Assembly: GCA_034698045.1 (NCBI GenBank)
Contig: JAQGAU010000623.1
Span: 1 to 25,566 of the forward strand
Direction: 5' to 3'
DNA length: 25,566 nt
Source of the DNA: Paramacrobiotus richtersi
Taxonomy: Eukaryota > Tardigrada > Eutardigrada > Parachela > Macrobiotidae
The position numbers and the translations under genes are program-made. The first letter of the stretch is position 1. Each line of letters opens with the position of its first letter. Below are positions 8,565-19,720 of this stretch, in pieces. Below the pieces are notes generated by a model that ran no database searches, was not told the origin of the DNA, and saw nothing but the letters and a program-made list of their open reading frames with translations.

Positions 8565-9928
8565 ATGGCGAGCCGAACGCCATCAAAACCTTTTACTGCC
8601 AAACTAACTGGCGCATCTGCATCACGATTGCCACTTCCCCGGACGGCTGTGCGACAACTGCAAGGTACTCCGTCCCATCAGAATGCGGATGCCGGGACCA
8701 CGAAGACCAGTGGCGTTGGTTCCAGTCCATCCAGAAACGTGGCGCAGAGTGCGGTGAAGAAGACCACTATTAGTACGGCCACCCCACCGAAAAAGGATCA
8801 TCAGCTAGGGACGACGACCAAACCCGTCGGCAGCAGCATCTTGACACCTCTGGCCAGTGGATCCCGTCTGAAGGGAGCGAGAAACCTCGTCAAGCCCGCC
8901 ACGGACGCTAAGCCTGCTGCAAAGAACGCACCCAAAAAGATCGACACAGGTGCTGCGCGACCCTCGGCCTCCGGATCCAATGGGCCTGCTCATACGCTTG
9001 CGACCACGTTGACTGCTAAGGCCGAACAGACGCAAATTCGACTGGACCAGGCCGCTCCCAGTACGTCACAGATCCGCAGCAAGGACCCGGGGAGTACCAA
9101 CGGTACATTCGTTTATGTGGCGGTACGTACATTTGGCCTTGCTTACGAACGGGAGCACAGCAGTGATGTCATTATGACTGTTTGCAGGTTGACGTACAGC
9201 CGAAATCTACACTGGCCGATTCTACTTTCTCTCTGAAACCTGTCGTAGCCCCGTTCGCCGTGGATCAGCTGCCCAATGTGGGCAACAGTGTGGTTATGGG
9301 TGGATCGCAGATCCCGGATGATATCCTGCAGGATATTGCCTTGCTGGTGAAGAGTAGTGAAATCTCAGATCGTCGCATAAAGGATTTGGAGGAGGGTAGT
9401 GTGATTTCCAATCGTCGAATAGAGGATTTGGAGAAACAACTTGAAACTGCAGAGGAAGAAGTCCGTGTTCTTTCGGCGCAGAATGAAGCGCTGGACAGTA
9501 AGAATATGGCGCTGGGCGTCGAGAACCGCAAGCAGAAGGGCGAGATCGTCGATCTCCAATCAAAGCTGAAGGCAGCAGACGAGAAGACCAAGGCCGCCAT
9601 GGACCTCCTGGTAAAAGAGGTGGAAGATGAAGATGAAGAAATGTATCGGGAAATCGCCGAGTATCAGAAATTGTATATGCCAAGCGCTGTCAAGGTCGGC
9701 ATTGCTCAGGGCCTTCATAATGACGCTAAAAGTTTGACAGCTCTCCTTGGGATCAAGAATGAAAACATCAAGAACCTGCAGAAAGAGCTGGACCAGGCAA
9801 AACTGGACAAAGAACGCAATGCGCAGGACGAGGCACGCCTGCGCATGGAGTTATTTCAGAAATCATGCAAAGATGTCGCCGATGCCAAGTCAGCCATGAA
9901 GTCCCTTCCTTTTCAGAAGCCACAGTAA
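8565..9928 (+). CDS. Two-exon gene: basic disordered N-half plus coiled-coil C-half, unknown function
   Basis: The exons are 8565-9122 and 9188-9928, with a 65-base phase-0 intron (GTACGT … TTTGCAG). The product is 432 residues. The ATG sits in a good context (cacgaaaATGG). Residues 1-186 are Ser/Thr/Pro/Lys-rich and low in complexity (RTPSKPF, ATPPKK, NAPKKIDTG) and would be disordered and basic. From about residue 230 onward the sequence is strongly helical with heptads: ISDRRIKDLEEG and ISNRRIEDLEKQLE form an internal near-repeat, followed by EEEVRVLSAQNEALDSKNMALGVENRK and a late segment IKNLQKELDQAK. No catalytic motif, signal peptide or membrane segment is seen. The architecture resembles cytoskeleton- or chromosome-associated adaptor proteins, but I do not recognise a family. 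Both exons are open and in phase, and GC is higher than in the flanks, so it is probably functional. Confidence 0.82.
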
Positions 9929-10251
9929 TCGATCGGATCCTTCCTTTTGGCCACACGGCTTTGTTATCCCATTGTGATTGTGATCAGCCAGATTCGTTTT
10001 CCCAAAAACCGACCGGAGCTATTCCTTCAGTATTTATCGTTTTGTTGGATAGTGCATGAAGCACTTGAGTGCTGTGTAACTAGACTGTCCTGTGCCTTTG
10101 GTCAGTGAGTCGTTTTGCAAGTCCAGTACTGTTTTGTTTGCACATGATCTGTGTAGCTTGCTTCCACTTCGGCAATCATCTTGAACTAATTGAATACACG
10201 TTGACTGTGATAACGAACTAACTAATCCTTTTAACAACTGCCGTTGAAGGA

Positions 10252-10257
10252 ATTAAA
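10252..10257 (+). terminator. Possible poly(A) signal of the coiled-coil gene
   Basis: ATTAAA about 325 bases after the stop of the coiled-coil gene; it is the first reasonable signal on this strand that I noticed. Confidence 0.3.
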
Positions 10258-11056
10258 GGTATAACCACCTTCTTGTTCTGCTCCCTTATTAGAACGCAGC
10301 CAAAACGATTTCATATGGTACAACAAGCTGCGGACCCTCTTCCAACCTAGCACTCACGCATTCAAGTAGTATCACCACAATCAAGTACAAAACAAACCAT
10401 GCCCGTTCGTAGTCACCCAAGGTCTACCTATGTATGTCAATGGATGTCAAACACTGCAGCGCAGCTTCCGTCAGCAAGCTGTCGGTTCAAATATCTTAAA
10501 AAAGCGATATGCTTGGCTTTTTACAGTGCGCTTCGGGCGGTCCACAAAATTACCGCCAACTGCTACTCAAGACTAAACGATGTTTAAACCTATGAGTGGC
10601 AGCAGCTGCACACAGTTCGACATTACAGCAGTACAAGATTTCCATGATTTCCGAGCTACTGCAAGTATTCGGCATACAACAATGAATAATCGTACTAAAA
10701 TTCTGTTTTGATACACAGAGAAACGTAATTTAAAATTATTATTAAATCAAAATCACTTTTGACATCGGAAAGTTTAAGCTTACTCCGCCAGCATTACTGT
10801 GGTTCTGTGTTACGCTTACTTGCTTTAACACAGAATTTCCGGTGCGAATGAATTACACAACGGTCCACGCCTGCTGTGGGATCTGGATCTGTTTAACTAG
10901 AAAATGTGCTGTATTCACTGACGGTCAGTTACCTCCAGCACTGACGGTTCCAAGGAGTCTATGGAGCTCATCCGTTGAACTTGCACGTATTGTCTTACAC
11001 CGCTTGGTCTTCAACCTACATAACGTGTTACGGGTGTGTTTGTTACGGGTGTGTAC
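10258..11056. other. No supported gene
   Basis: Short open frames only, without motifs. Just before the LINE fragment there is a small tandem duplication, gttacgggtgtgt, at about 11027-11056. Confidence 0.4.
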
Positions 11057-11346
11057 GGAGCAGCCGAACAAGCAGCTGAGATGAAAAAGAATCACTGTAG
11101 GTCAATTCTGGAGCGTTGTAATTTTGTACCTCTCGCATGCGAATCGTTTGGAGTTTGGTGTGCCGAGGCCGTAGCGTTGTATAAAGAGATTGTTCGATCG
11201 GCAAGAAGTTGTTCGTGAGGACGGGAGAAAGTCGCTCAACGTGTTTTTTGTTTCAGCGGTTAAGTTTTGAAATCATGCGCGGTAACGTTAGTCTGATTCT
11301 CGCTAGTGTCCCTTCTCGCTTTAACTGGGACAAATTCTTTGTTTGA
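11057..11346 (+). mobile_element. LINE 3' fragment (family A, copy 2)
   Basis: This encodes the extreme C-terminus of the same LINE protein as the copy at 5195-5920. GAAEQAAEMKKNHCRSILERC, FVPLACESFGVWCAEA and, after a frameshift near 11195, QRLSFEIMRGN and LILASVPSRFNWDKFFV match the other copy block by block. The match ends at the TGA (11344-11346). The zinc knuckle and endonuclease core are gone, so it is heavily 5'-truncated and dead. Confidence 0.75.
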
Positions 11347-11872
11347 ACTGCTTTTCTTTGGTAATTCTTGTACAAGCGGGCCTATGCCGATAAACATGGT
11401 GTGTTTGTTGTCGACGATCGTGGACAACGCCGATGTCCACGGTACGACTCTGATGTGCCGTGCTTATGCTGCGTAGTGGTTATGTCGCTTCAGACTACTA
11501 ATTACTACTTACTTTAGTCATAGTTGATAAGATTAATGTAAGTCGCTTTTTATTCGGATTGCTACAGGAAAGTGCGGAAAGTAGGTGACAAATGTGACGG
11601 TTACACCGATCAGCTTTCTGATGGCAAAGGTCAGCAGCGTTATTTTGGAAAGGTTACAAGGTCGCTCTGTCAGAGTCTTGAGTAGAACTTGTTGCAACAC
11701 TTTGGTGATGTCGTATTCTTGTTAGTGGATTGGTCCGTCACTTATTCTGCTCGCTAGCAGCTTACTGTGTTGGGAAGACATGCACATGGCTGTATCTCGG
11801 TTCGGGTATCACATTTACACATTATTTTTTTTGACATCGTTAAATTGTGAAAGTTAGTCAGAATGAAGCACG
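11347..11872. other. No supported gene
   Basis: Nothing recognisable lies between the LINE fragment and the first exon of the Ig-domain gene; any promoter of that gene would lie here. Confidence 0.4.
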
Positions 11873-13106
11873 ATGGACCGCGGGCTTAAACCAAATCCGA
11901 ATTTTGATATAAATCTGTTTTTATTTGTTATTTCCACTGCTTGGATAACTTTGTGTAGAGGTAAGGGGACCGAACTCTGCTTCGACATATATTTTGCACG
12001 AGAAGCTGCTTTTAATATAATTATTATACTGATGTGCTTACATAGGATCTCTGGCGTATGGAGCTTGCATCGTTTCACATTGTGTGCACTGTGCAGTACT
12101 GTATAAGAATTTTCAATTTCAAAACTGGATAAGAAGTAGGCGTTTCGGCAAAAAAAAACAGATTATGTAGTTACATGTTCCTCTTCTGAAAATAAATAGT
12201 CCTAAAGCTGTTGAAATTATGATGACCTTTCCAACATGTCGTAATGGCTTGGACGCTGAGATTTACTGTTACATCCGCTATGTAATCATACCACATTTAT
12301 GTATTCTGCATCTATGGAACGATTACATGCAACGGCGTTCTGATTAATTGTTAATGATGTTGAGGGTGCCGTTCTTGTATATTTTTTTGTAAACTGTGCT
12401 GATGCGAGTAATGCTTAAGCTCGCATGCTTGTAACGCATATAGTAAGAATACTTATTACTGACCCCATAATATTATGTACAAATCACAGCGATATATCGG
12501 TATTACGTTATGCGTCGCTCGTCAAAAGAATTTCCAAGACTAGCGTTACATTTTTTTATTTTTTTCTGTTTTATTGTGTACTTTCGGTGTATATACGTAA
12601 CAGCCATTAGTAATATGCCTGCGTTTCAGATTACTTGGAGTAAAAACAACGGAGAAGTTCTGACGAAGAATTCACACATCGTTGCTGCTCCAACGAAATA
12701 TTCAATTACAACTGTAACGAGTTCCGAATTAAGTAAAGTGCAGATGCAGTCTATCTTGATTCTTAAAGTTAACTACTTCTAATGACCTTTCGTGAAGACC
12801 GAATGCTTTTTTATGTTGTACGCAACGCGGGCCACGATATGCTAATTCCCTTCAAGCTTAGCGGCTTCGCGAGGTCTCACAACAATTCTAAACAATTTCA
12901 AAAAATTTTCAGAATCCACTACGTGGACTTTGACTGTTAAAGACACGTCCCAAGCTGACTCGGGCGACTACACGTGCCCACTGAAAACGAACCTCCACAA
13001 TTTATTTCCGTCTCAGTTCTGGTGCAAATACCACTGCAGTCATATCTTCCCAAAGAAGTAGTGCGCTGGGATGTCAGTGATTGCTGTGCAAACCGCGGTG
13101 TTCCCG
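11873..13106 (+). pseudogene. Lachesin/IgLON-like Ig-domain gene, 5' exons only, frameshifted
   Basis: Proposed exons are 11873-11960, 12208-~12283, ~12604-12732 and 12913-13106. Exon 1 encodes a signal peptide (NLFLFVISTAWITLC) and ends in a strong donor, GTAAGG. Exon 2 continues in phase with NGLDAEIYCYI, holding the first Ig cysteine. Exon 3 gives the core Trp, ITWSKNNGEVLT … KYSITTV. Exon 4, joined in phase 1, gives STTWTLTVKDTSQADSGDYTC, the classic DxGxYxC end of an Ig domain, then PPQFISVSVLVQIPL and the start of a second Ig domain (CCANRGVPG) before donor GTAAGC at 13107. This order matches cell-surface adhesion proteins of the lachesin/IgLON type. Directly after the second cysteine (about 12976) the frame shifts by one base, and no later Ig exons are seen, so the gene looks dead or incomplete. 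The exon 2 end and exon 3 start are uncertain. Confidence 0.6.
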
Positions 13107-13466
13107 GTAAGCCCACATTTTATTCGGCAATATTTTCGGTTTTGCCGATTCTTTGACATTTTCTTCGTTTGTGAATTTGTGATATTTTTGCATCTGGTTG
13201 TGTGAAAAGCAAGGAAAACGTATCCAATGGACCCGCCGGTGCTTTTTTTGCAATATATAATCTTACATGCTACGCACCGAAGTCAATTATTCAGATTAGC
13301 TCGTTCCAAGCGGAGTCCACGATAACAGTGCTACAAAAGGGATCAAATATTTGATGGGAACAAAATTTCTGTTACATCATTTCTATGCGAGAAGAACATC
13401 AAATGTTTCATATGCAACGCTTCCAGCGCTTGTGAAAATCGTTTTTTTATTGTGCATAAAGTACAT
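13107..13466. other. Spacer between Ig-domain and receptor cyclase genes
   Basis: It begins with the donor of the Ig gene's last visible exon. No further Ig exon or other gene was seen. Confidence 0.4.
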
Positions 13467-16400
13467 ATGATGCGGTCATTACTAATACCGCTCCTTTTTA
13501 TTAATTCATGGTTTGTCGACTCCCGGCTGTATAACATATGCATCGGCTCGCCAACTATTAACAGCAGTCAAGTGCCGGAAGTTTGGGGATTAGGTTTTCA
13601 CGGACCATTAATTGATGAACTTGTGTCTGTCCTACCTAACGGACCGATTTAAAGAGACTGCCAATATTTCGCACACGTATCTCTTTGATGACGATAGAAG
13701 AAGCGAAGCCAGTCTGGCAGAAGATGTTGAAAATTTTGCTGCAAATATTACCATGAAAACATAAATTCGGCTGACATGGTAACATTTATTGGAGCATGTA
13801 AGAGTTATTATACCGGCATTTTGTTCCTGCGCTGTATACGCATGATGTAATCGGGTTGTAATTTTTAGCATCAAGATCCGTCGAGCAAGAGACCCACATG
13901 ACAAGAGGTACGTGTGGAATTGAAATATATTTCTACTAATCAAAAGAACCCTATTACCGGAAGTATTCCATGTCATCTAACGCCCGTCATTATTTTATGC
14001 ATATGCACGTGCAGTACGTGTCTATCACAAGTATCATAGTACATTAAGCGCTGTTGTTTTATTTACAATTTTAAAAATACATGGTATTCTTCTAGCATTT
14101 TCTTTTTGCACTGTATTGAAGTAACAGTTTTTAGGACCTTACTGATTCACACTGAACGCGTTTTTTAACAGCTCTACGGACTTTCCAGTTGAACGGGTAA
14201 TTAAGCACTACTAGTAGTAATTTAAATAGAGGCTATGTAAAAGAGTGACCACTGTTATGAATGACCTTATGTGATATATAAAGTTGTTCGCATTAATAGT
14301 CACAGTTTTCACAAGTCATAAGTATACAGATATAGCGAGCATAATATTGGTAATTCTTTTTGTATTGCTTGTTAGATCCTAATCATATTTTACTGAATCA
14401 TATTTTTTACATTTTTCTTAATAATATTATTATTTCTTTTGATGTTGATATAGCTTGGGCAATGGACCAAATCAGGTGAACGATCCTCACTGTCAGTTTA
14501 TTTTGGTCTCGGTTTACCCGTTGACCGCACTGATCGGATTTTGTGAACGGCTATTCGAGAAAAACAAGTGGACAAGTATCGCATCCATCCCAACGGCTTT
14601 GGGTTTCAGAATTTTATAGGGTCTTGGCACATTTAGGGGCCATAAAGTGTCAATCGGAAGCATAAAGCAGCGATTACTGCGTGGGCCATATCTTTGTGGG
14701 AGATAAGTTCCCACCAGTAACACCTATAATTGTACCACTTATCCATGAGCCTATAATGGCTGACCATTTTTCGGACATTCATTATAGTCACGTGAACTTT
14801 TTGAGCCAATTTTACTGGGCCATAGTTTTAAAGACATTTGATACCCTATTTCCATGTAGGCCATTAGAAAATTTGCCAGTTTCAACTGCATTTAATAATA
14901 CCCAACGAGAAAGCAGATATTACACGAACAAGCAAGTCACTGCACATAATCGAAATACTTTAGCCATGCACAACGGAAAGAGTTGGAAGTACTTTTTCCT
15001 CACCAAAGTGTGAAGTAGCCTGCTTTATTTCTGTTTTATCAGAATGTCGTGACACATTTTGATTTCATTCTTAAAAAAGTATAATAAGGACATCGGCTGT
15101 GGCTTTCTCAAGTTTCCTGCATATTTTGAACCTGAAACGTCTGACTATTCATGATATTCCGTTGGGATTTTATCCGTTATTCATGATATTCCATCATTGA
15201 TATTCCTTCGTTTAAAACCTTTCCCATGGCCAGAGCAATGGACGGAGTGTTTAGCCACAAGTTTAAAAGTGGTCCAACGGTATTTTATACCCGATTCGAA
15301 TACTACGGACGGACCTGAGAAATTAAATCAAATTTTTAAGCTAATTAAGTGAAATTAGTCGAGGTAACATTCGGAATGTCAGGAAAACAATCGACTTTGT
15401 CAGTGACTGGATCTAACCCCTTGTTCGAACTATTTTTTTAGTTGTATTCATATTTGGCACCGGACCACGATTTCGACAAATCATGGTTAGGATTATCAAC
15501 TTAAACCACGATAGACTACAAGTTATCGTCTTTCGTGCTTGAACTATCAGCATTCTCATATGTTAATGAATGCGATATGTATCTATACAGATTGCAGCAA
15601 AGCAGCAAAACCTGACGAATGGCGACTATGTATTTGTATTTCCACAAATGCAACTAAAGGGGCAACCGGACGTACTACAGCCATCTTTCAGCTGGAAAAG
15701 TAACGACAGTAATGATGCGGTTATGTAATCTTTGAACATTAAGGCGTAATCAAAAGATCACGCTCAGGGTATTAGTCTTTTTCCAGGTAGAGGTGAATTT
15801 GTTTCCCACGAAAACGATTTTGTTAACGCTAAAACTGACGAATACTCATAATACTAGGTTCTAGTACTTCACGAACATAGCATGTAACTTGATGTAAGGC
15901 TCGGTAAATTGGTAAATCAAGGAGCGGAACGAAAATTTATATTCCAGCCACAATTTACAGGTGGCTTTTGAGGCATATAAATCCGCCCTTATGATATCAC
16001 ATGTCATCGAATTTCCGGAAGATCCAGTACCGGGATTGCGGAAAACTGTGATTCATACAGCTCAGGAAAAGTACAACTTTTCCTATCCGGATAAAATGGT
16101 AAGTAAATCGAACGATAGGACGGATTCAACAACTCAGTCTATACCAAAAACTGTGGGTTATTCGTTCTTTCAGATTCCGTCGAACCTGTACCCAAATTAT
16201 GAAATGTTCCTTTTATATGGCCCGGTATACGCATATGCTTGCATGTTTTTGATCCTCGTTAGAATCCACTGGGATCTAACTGTCAACGAAATCGAGCATC
16301 TAATCGGTAGTTATGTCTTCACAAGCCGCGATTGTTCTCGCGCTAAGAAAATAACACATATCGATTTAGCTATAAGCGATCACAATGTCAGGTTTTCGAT

Positions 16401-16645
16401 AGATTTTAAACGAAACCCTGCAGTCAAATGAAAGTCTGGAGGATGGGTTCGCATTTGCTCGCCGGTTCGCAAACAGAACCTTCTCCTTACCAACCGGAGA
16501 GCTTCATATTGATCAGTATGGAGAACGCATGGTGGACATTGCCGGTGATATAATGGATCCTGCGTCCTAAAAGTTTACAGTAATAATGAATCAGGAAACA
16601 AAAATTAGTTGTGAATACAAATACCCTGTACGGCAAATGCGATAA
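13467..16645 (+). pseudogene. Receptor cyclase: signal peptide and ligand-binding exons
   Basis: The ATG at 13467 opens a signal peptide (MMRSLLIPLLFINSWF) followed by RLYNICIGSP and VWGLGFHGPLIDELVSVL. In a shifted frame comes ANISHTYLFDDDRR … LAEDVENFAAN, then VTFIGACKSYY at about 13770-13830 with a donor GTAAGA. 14464-14616 gives YPLTALIGFCERLFEKNKWTSIASI, with the conserved helix and KWT. 14750-14810 reads MADHFSDIHYSHVNFLSQ. 15591-15724 gives NLTNGDYVFVFPQ and LQPSFSW. 15961-16098 gives AFEAYKSALMI and LRKTVIHTAQEKYNF, then a 75-base intron. 16174 onward gives YEMFLLYGPVYAYA. 16424-16645 gives FAFARRFANRTFSLPTGELH and IDQYGERMVDI, with an in-frame TAA at 16568. These blocks follow the known order of ANF-receptor domains. 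Exon ends in the first half are approximate and some exons may be missing. Confidence 0.7.
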
Positions 16646-17381
16646 CTGAAATGGATCTGGAAATTTACATATCTGTGCAAACAAATTAAGCCTGGCTGGT
16701 TGTTATATACGAACTATTCGTATCGAGGGTACGTATTATAGATAAAAGATAGATAATATGAAATTTTAAAAGGTTAAGCAGTTTTAAAGATGTTAAGAAC
16801 TTCAATCGTTTAAAAAAATTTTCGAGTGTGAAATTTGTCAAGCTTTTGAAAGTCTTGGGCATCTGTCCCATTTCTTATTTACAAGTGTACAAATATAGTC
16901 TCGTGCCTACTGTGCAGAGACGTGCTTATACTGAAACCAAATGTCGTTGTGCGTCCATTCGGGCGCGGCTTATTAATTCCGTAAGTGTGGTTATTAGCAG
17001 AAGCACGCTATCTGGCCATAGGCATTCCGCAAATTCATAGTTTGAACGATTATTAAATAATCGTTTAAAAAATGAAAAAAATTCTTTCTAGCGAGCGTAT
17101 CAGTATTCCCACCAAGTCAATCAAATGTCAGTGCTACTGGAAGTGAGGACCTTGTGGCCTTCTGGAATCTGGCCCGTTCCAAACAAGCTTGAATGTGGCT
17201 ATAAAAACGATTTATGTTATTCTAGTAAGTGTCCCTTTATTATCGTTTATTTACGCCGATTTACCGGTATCGTATAACGCATATTTTTACGAGACTTGTT
17301 ATTTCAGAAACTCACGCGTGCACCATCGTGGCCGTAGTAATCGCAGCATAATGTGTCGGCAGTGTTGCGTTCATCTTACTG

Positions 17382-17394
17382 GTTTCCTGGGCCG
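17382..17394. repeat. Left target-site duplication of the LINE insertion
   Basis: gtttcctgggccg, repeated exactly at 17931-17943. It encodes V-S-W-A of the receptor's transmembrane helix. Confidence 0.85.
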
Positions 17395-17930
17395 ACACCC
17401 GAGGCATTCGGCGCTGAATGACGTAATACGACGCGCTCTGGTCTCAGCTAATATCCCAGCAATACGTGAGCCACCAGGTCTTGATAGAGGTGATGGCAAG
17501 CGACCGGATGGTATGACTTTGATGCCCTGGAAATCCGGTATGCCGCTCGTGTGGGATGCTACCGTTGCCGATACGTTTGCGGACAGCTATATTGCACGGA
17601 CTAGTTCGACATGCGGGGCTGCTGCAGATCAGCGAGAGCAGGAGAAAGAAACTCGATACAATGCCCCAATGGACCGCTACATTGTTCAGCCGGTTGGCTT
17701 TGAGACTATGGGAAGCTGGGGTTCCCAGGCCAAGGCATTTCTGAAGGAACTAGGACGGAGAATCCGAGAAAACAATGGTAACCCGCGGACCTCGGAATTC
17801 CTTCGGCAACGCATAAGTGTGGAAATTCAAAGAGGGAATAGTATTTGTGTTTTGGGAACAGTTGATTCGACTAAGGAGATGGAAGATGTGTTTTCGGTTT
17901 TTAATGTGTGACCATGTTATAAGCGAGTGA
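17395..17930 (+). mobile_element. LINE 3' fragment, restriction-like endonuclease type (family B)
   Basis: This 536-base insert has an open frame to the TGA at 17909-17911. It shows the restriction-like endonuclease region: RHSALNDVIRRAL, then GDGKRPDG followed 13 residues later by WDATV, and the tail FLKELGRRIR, RQRISVEIQRGN and VLGTVDS. It shares its layout with the family A copies but differs in sequence throughout, so it is a separate family. The zinc knuckle and reverse transcriptase are missing (5' truncation). Only 19 bases separate the stop codon from the right-hand target duplication, and there is no poly(A) tail. The insertion is inside the receptor cyclase transmembrane exon, in the same orientation as that gene. 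Confidence 0.82.
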
Positions 17931-17943
17931 GTTTCCTGGGCCG
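17931..17943. repeat. Right target-site duplication of the LINE insertion
   Basis: gtttcctgggccg, identical to 17382-17394; receptor coding sequence resumes directly after it. Confidence 0.85.
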
Positions 17944-18107
17944 TGATCTGGTAACACAAATACCGTACGACAATGACAGCAGTTGACCTCTGTTAGAGTA
18001 AACGTGTGTTTGTATATAGTGTACAAGGGGTTGGCAGCGCTGGATGTTGGTCGAATCCCGGTGGTGGCAGATCGCCTTAACCGATTGGGTTGACCTTTCC
18101 GAAGCAG

Positions 18108-19720
18108 GTCCCACCAAAGCGCGGACGTTTGCACTTCGAGTAGCATTATGAATTTAGGCTTTGCACGCACCGGAAAATACAATCCAAGAGCGTCCAGACT
18201 TCGGGGGAAAAAGGTTTGGGCAACAGCGATAGCAGACTGGAAACAAGGCCAGAAAGCATCCGTTTCATGGCACTTGCTTCAGTACTTGTACGAAGTATGT
18301 CATGAGCACATTTCAAACAGCAAAGATTTTACTACATGCTGGAAAGAAAACCTGGTTTATACAGTTTCTACGACGCCACACAGATACGAAGGATATTGGA
18401 AAAATTATGGTGTTCGAATTAAAAAATGATCTTTGCATTAAAAAAACCTTTTTTGTTGCTTTGTTACTCCACAGATAAAGCAGATTAACAGTGATAATGT
18501 GAATAAACTTGTGGGGATATGCACGGAGAAGCCGCAAGTAACAATATATGAAACATACTGCCGCAGAAATTCTTTGGCCGACTTGATTGATCAACCTCAG
18601 GATACGGATATGGACTTGAAGCTATCGATGCTGGCAGACCTGGTATCGGTGCGTTATTAAACAGCTACATATATTTATGCACTTTGTTTATTTATTTATC
18701 GAAGTTTATGCTTCTGGTGAAACTAACTGACATGTTGTTTAGGGACTGCAATACGTCCATCGGAGTAAAATAAAATTTCATGGAAATCTGCGCACTACCA
18801 ACTGCTTGCTCGATAATCGTTTGGCATTGAAGATTTCCGATTTGGGCAATGAAACAATCGTCCAGCTAGTTTCGCATACAAAGCGCACCGAGGCTCGTTA
18901 TGAGATAACGAGACCAGTCAGTGTGATGTGATCGATCAAGCGCCTATTCACACCACCGGAAGTCCTGCGTGGTCATTGCCACCCTAACGAATCTAGCGAC
19001 ATTTATGCATTTGCCATATTTAATCGCACCTGGGCTGTTTGCAAAATTCAGCCGTTTGGAATTCGTTACGAGTACGCACAGAGCGATGCATTTGGTAAAT
19101 TACGCTAAATTACGTTTGCTCATAAGATATATATACTGTACATATATATACTTTATCGAAAAGGGTCGGTCAGTTCAACAACAATGAACCCTACCAAATT
19201 TGCTAAGATAGCGTTTGTGGTAATGATGAATTTAAGCATTCGTAATTGGTTAATAAAAAAATATGGAAAATTACAAGAATAAGAAGGATTAAACAGCATA
19301 ACAATAATTTATTGACTACAAACAATGTTGAATACATAATTAACTATTCAAAAGTTTGTTGCAGAAGCGGTAGAAAAGGTGCGCGATGGGCTTTCTCCTC
19401 CTTTTCGGCTAACCTTCGATCATCAAGAGAGCTGCCCTAAACTGTCCACGCAGGCAATTTTTTTGATCCACGCTTGCTGGGATCAGAACATCCACCATAG
19501 ACCTTCGGCTTCTGTCCTGATGCAGCAATGGTCCAAAGTTCTGAAGTCCCAAGGAATGGTGGAACACACTTTTTTTGGAAGAGTAATGCCTCGGTTGGGC
19601 ATATACACGGAAGTTCTGGAACATCACGTGCATAACAGCACCGAACTTTTACTGATTGAGCGGGACCGATGCGAAAAACTGCTTGGTGAAATGTTTCCCA
19701 CGCACCATAATGCTCCTTGA
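18108..19720 (+). pseudogene. Receptor cyclase: kinase-homology domain and linker exons, no cyclase domain
   Basis: Exons: 18108-~18426 (juxtamembrane region, ending HRYEGYWKNYGVRIKK; no clear donor); 18475-18648 (INSDNVNKLVGICTEKP, YCRRNSLADLI, SMLADLVS; donor GTGCGT); 18743-19094 (GLQYVHRSKIKFHGNLRTTN, CLLDNRLALKISDLGN, then an in-frame TGA at 18929, then TPPEVLRG and SSDIYAFAIF; donor GTAAAT); 19365-19720 (AVEKVRDGLSPPFRLTF, HACWDQNIHHRPS, then the linker YTEVLEHHVHNSTELLLIERDRCEKLLGEMFP, here cut as YTEVLEHHVH … LLIERDRCEKLLGEMFP). HGN in place of HRD is typical of the regulatory, catalytically silent kinase-homology domain. Phases match across these exons. The linker should lead into the cyclase domain but meets a stop six codons after MFP. 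Confidence 0.82.

Larger units (their letters stand above)
17092..17950 (+). pseudogene. Receptor cyclase: juxtamembrane and transmembrane exons
   Basis: Exon 17092-17224 ends TLWPSGIWPVPNKLECGYKN, the W-P-x-G … C-G-Y … C signature found just outside the membrane in receptor guanylyl cyclases, then donor GTAAGT. After an 83-base intron, exon 17308 joins in phase 1 and reads THACTIVAVVIAA, an in-frame TAA at 17349, then CVGSVAFILLVSWA, a transmembrane helix. The exon is interrupted at 17395 by a LINE fragment and resumes at 17944 as VIW, with donor GTAACA at 17951. Without the insert and one duplication copy the exon is 94 bases and its phases fit both neighbours. Confidence 0.78.
13467..19720 (+). 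pseudogene. Receptor guanylyl cyclase pseudogene (whole locus)
   Basis: The parts appear in the order of a single-pass receptor guanylyl cyclase: signal peptide, ANF-type ligand-binding domain, Cys-containing juxtamembrane segment, one transmembrane helix, kinase-homology domain and coiled-coil linker. In such receptors ligand binding outside the cell drives cGMP synthesis inside. Here the cyclase domain that should follow the linker is not recognisable anywhere in the window. In-frame stops are seen at 16568, 17349 and 18929, a frame change near 13640, and a LINE fragment at 17395-17930. Most intron borders and phases in the second half are still clean, suggesting fairly recent decay. Details are in the next entries. 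Confidence 0.8.

Noticed and set aside
10700-10835. Possible terminal inverted repeats (acacagag … ttctgtgtt)
   Set aside because: Match limited to about six to eight bases and no flanking duplication.
16686-17040. Short open frames on both strands
   Set aside because: AT-rich intron of the receptor pseudogene; no motif.
18030-18075. tRNA-like B-box (GGTCGAATCCC)
   Set aside because: One base short of the consensus; no A-box at the right distance and no acceptor-stem pairing, and the position falls in an intron of the receptor pseudogene.
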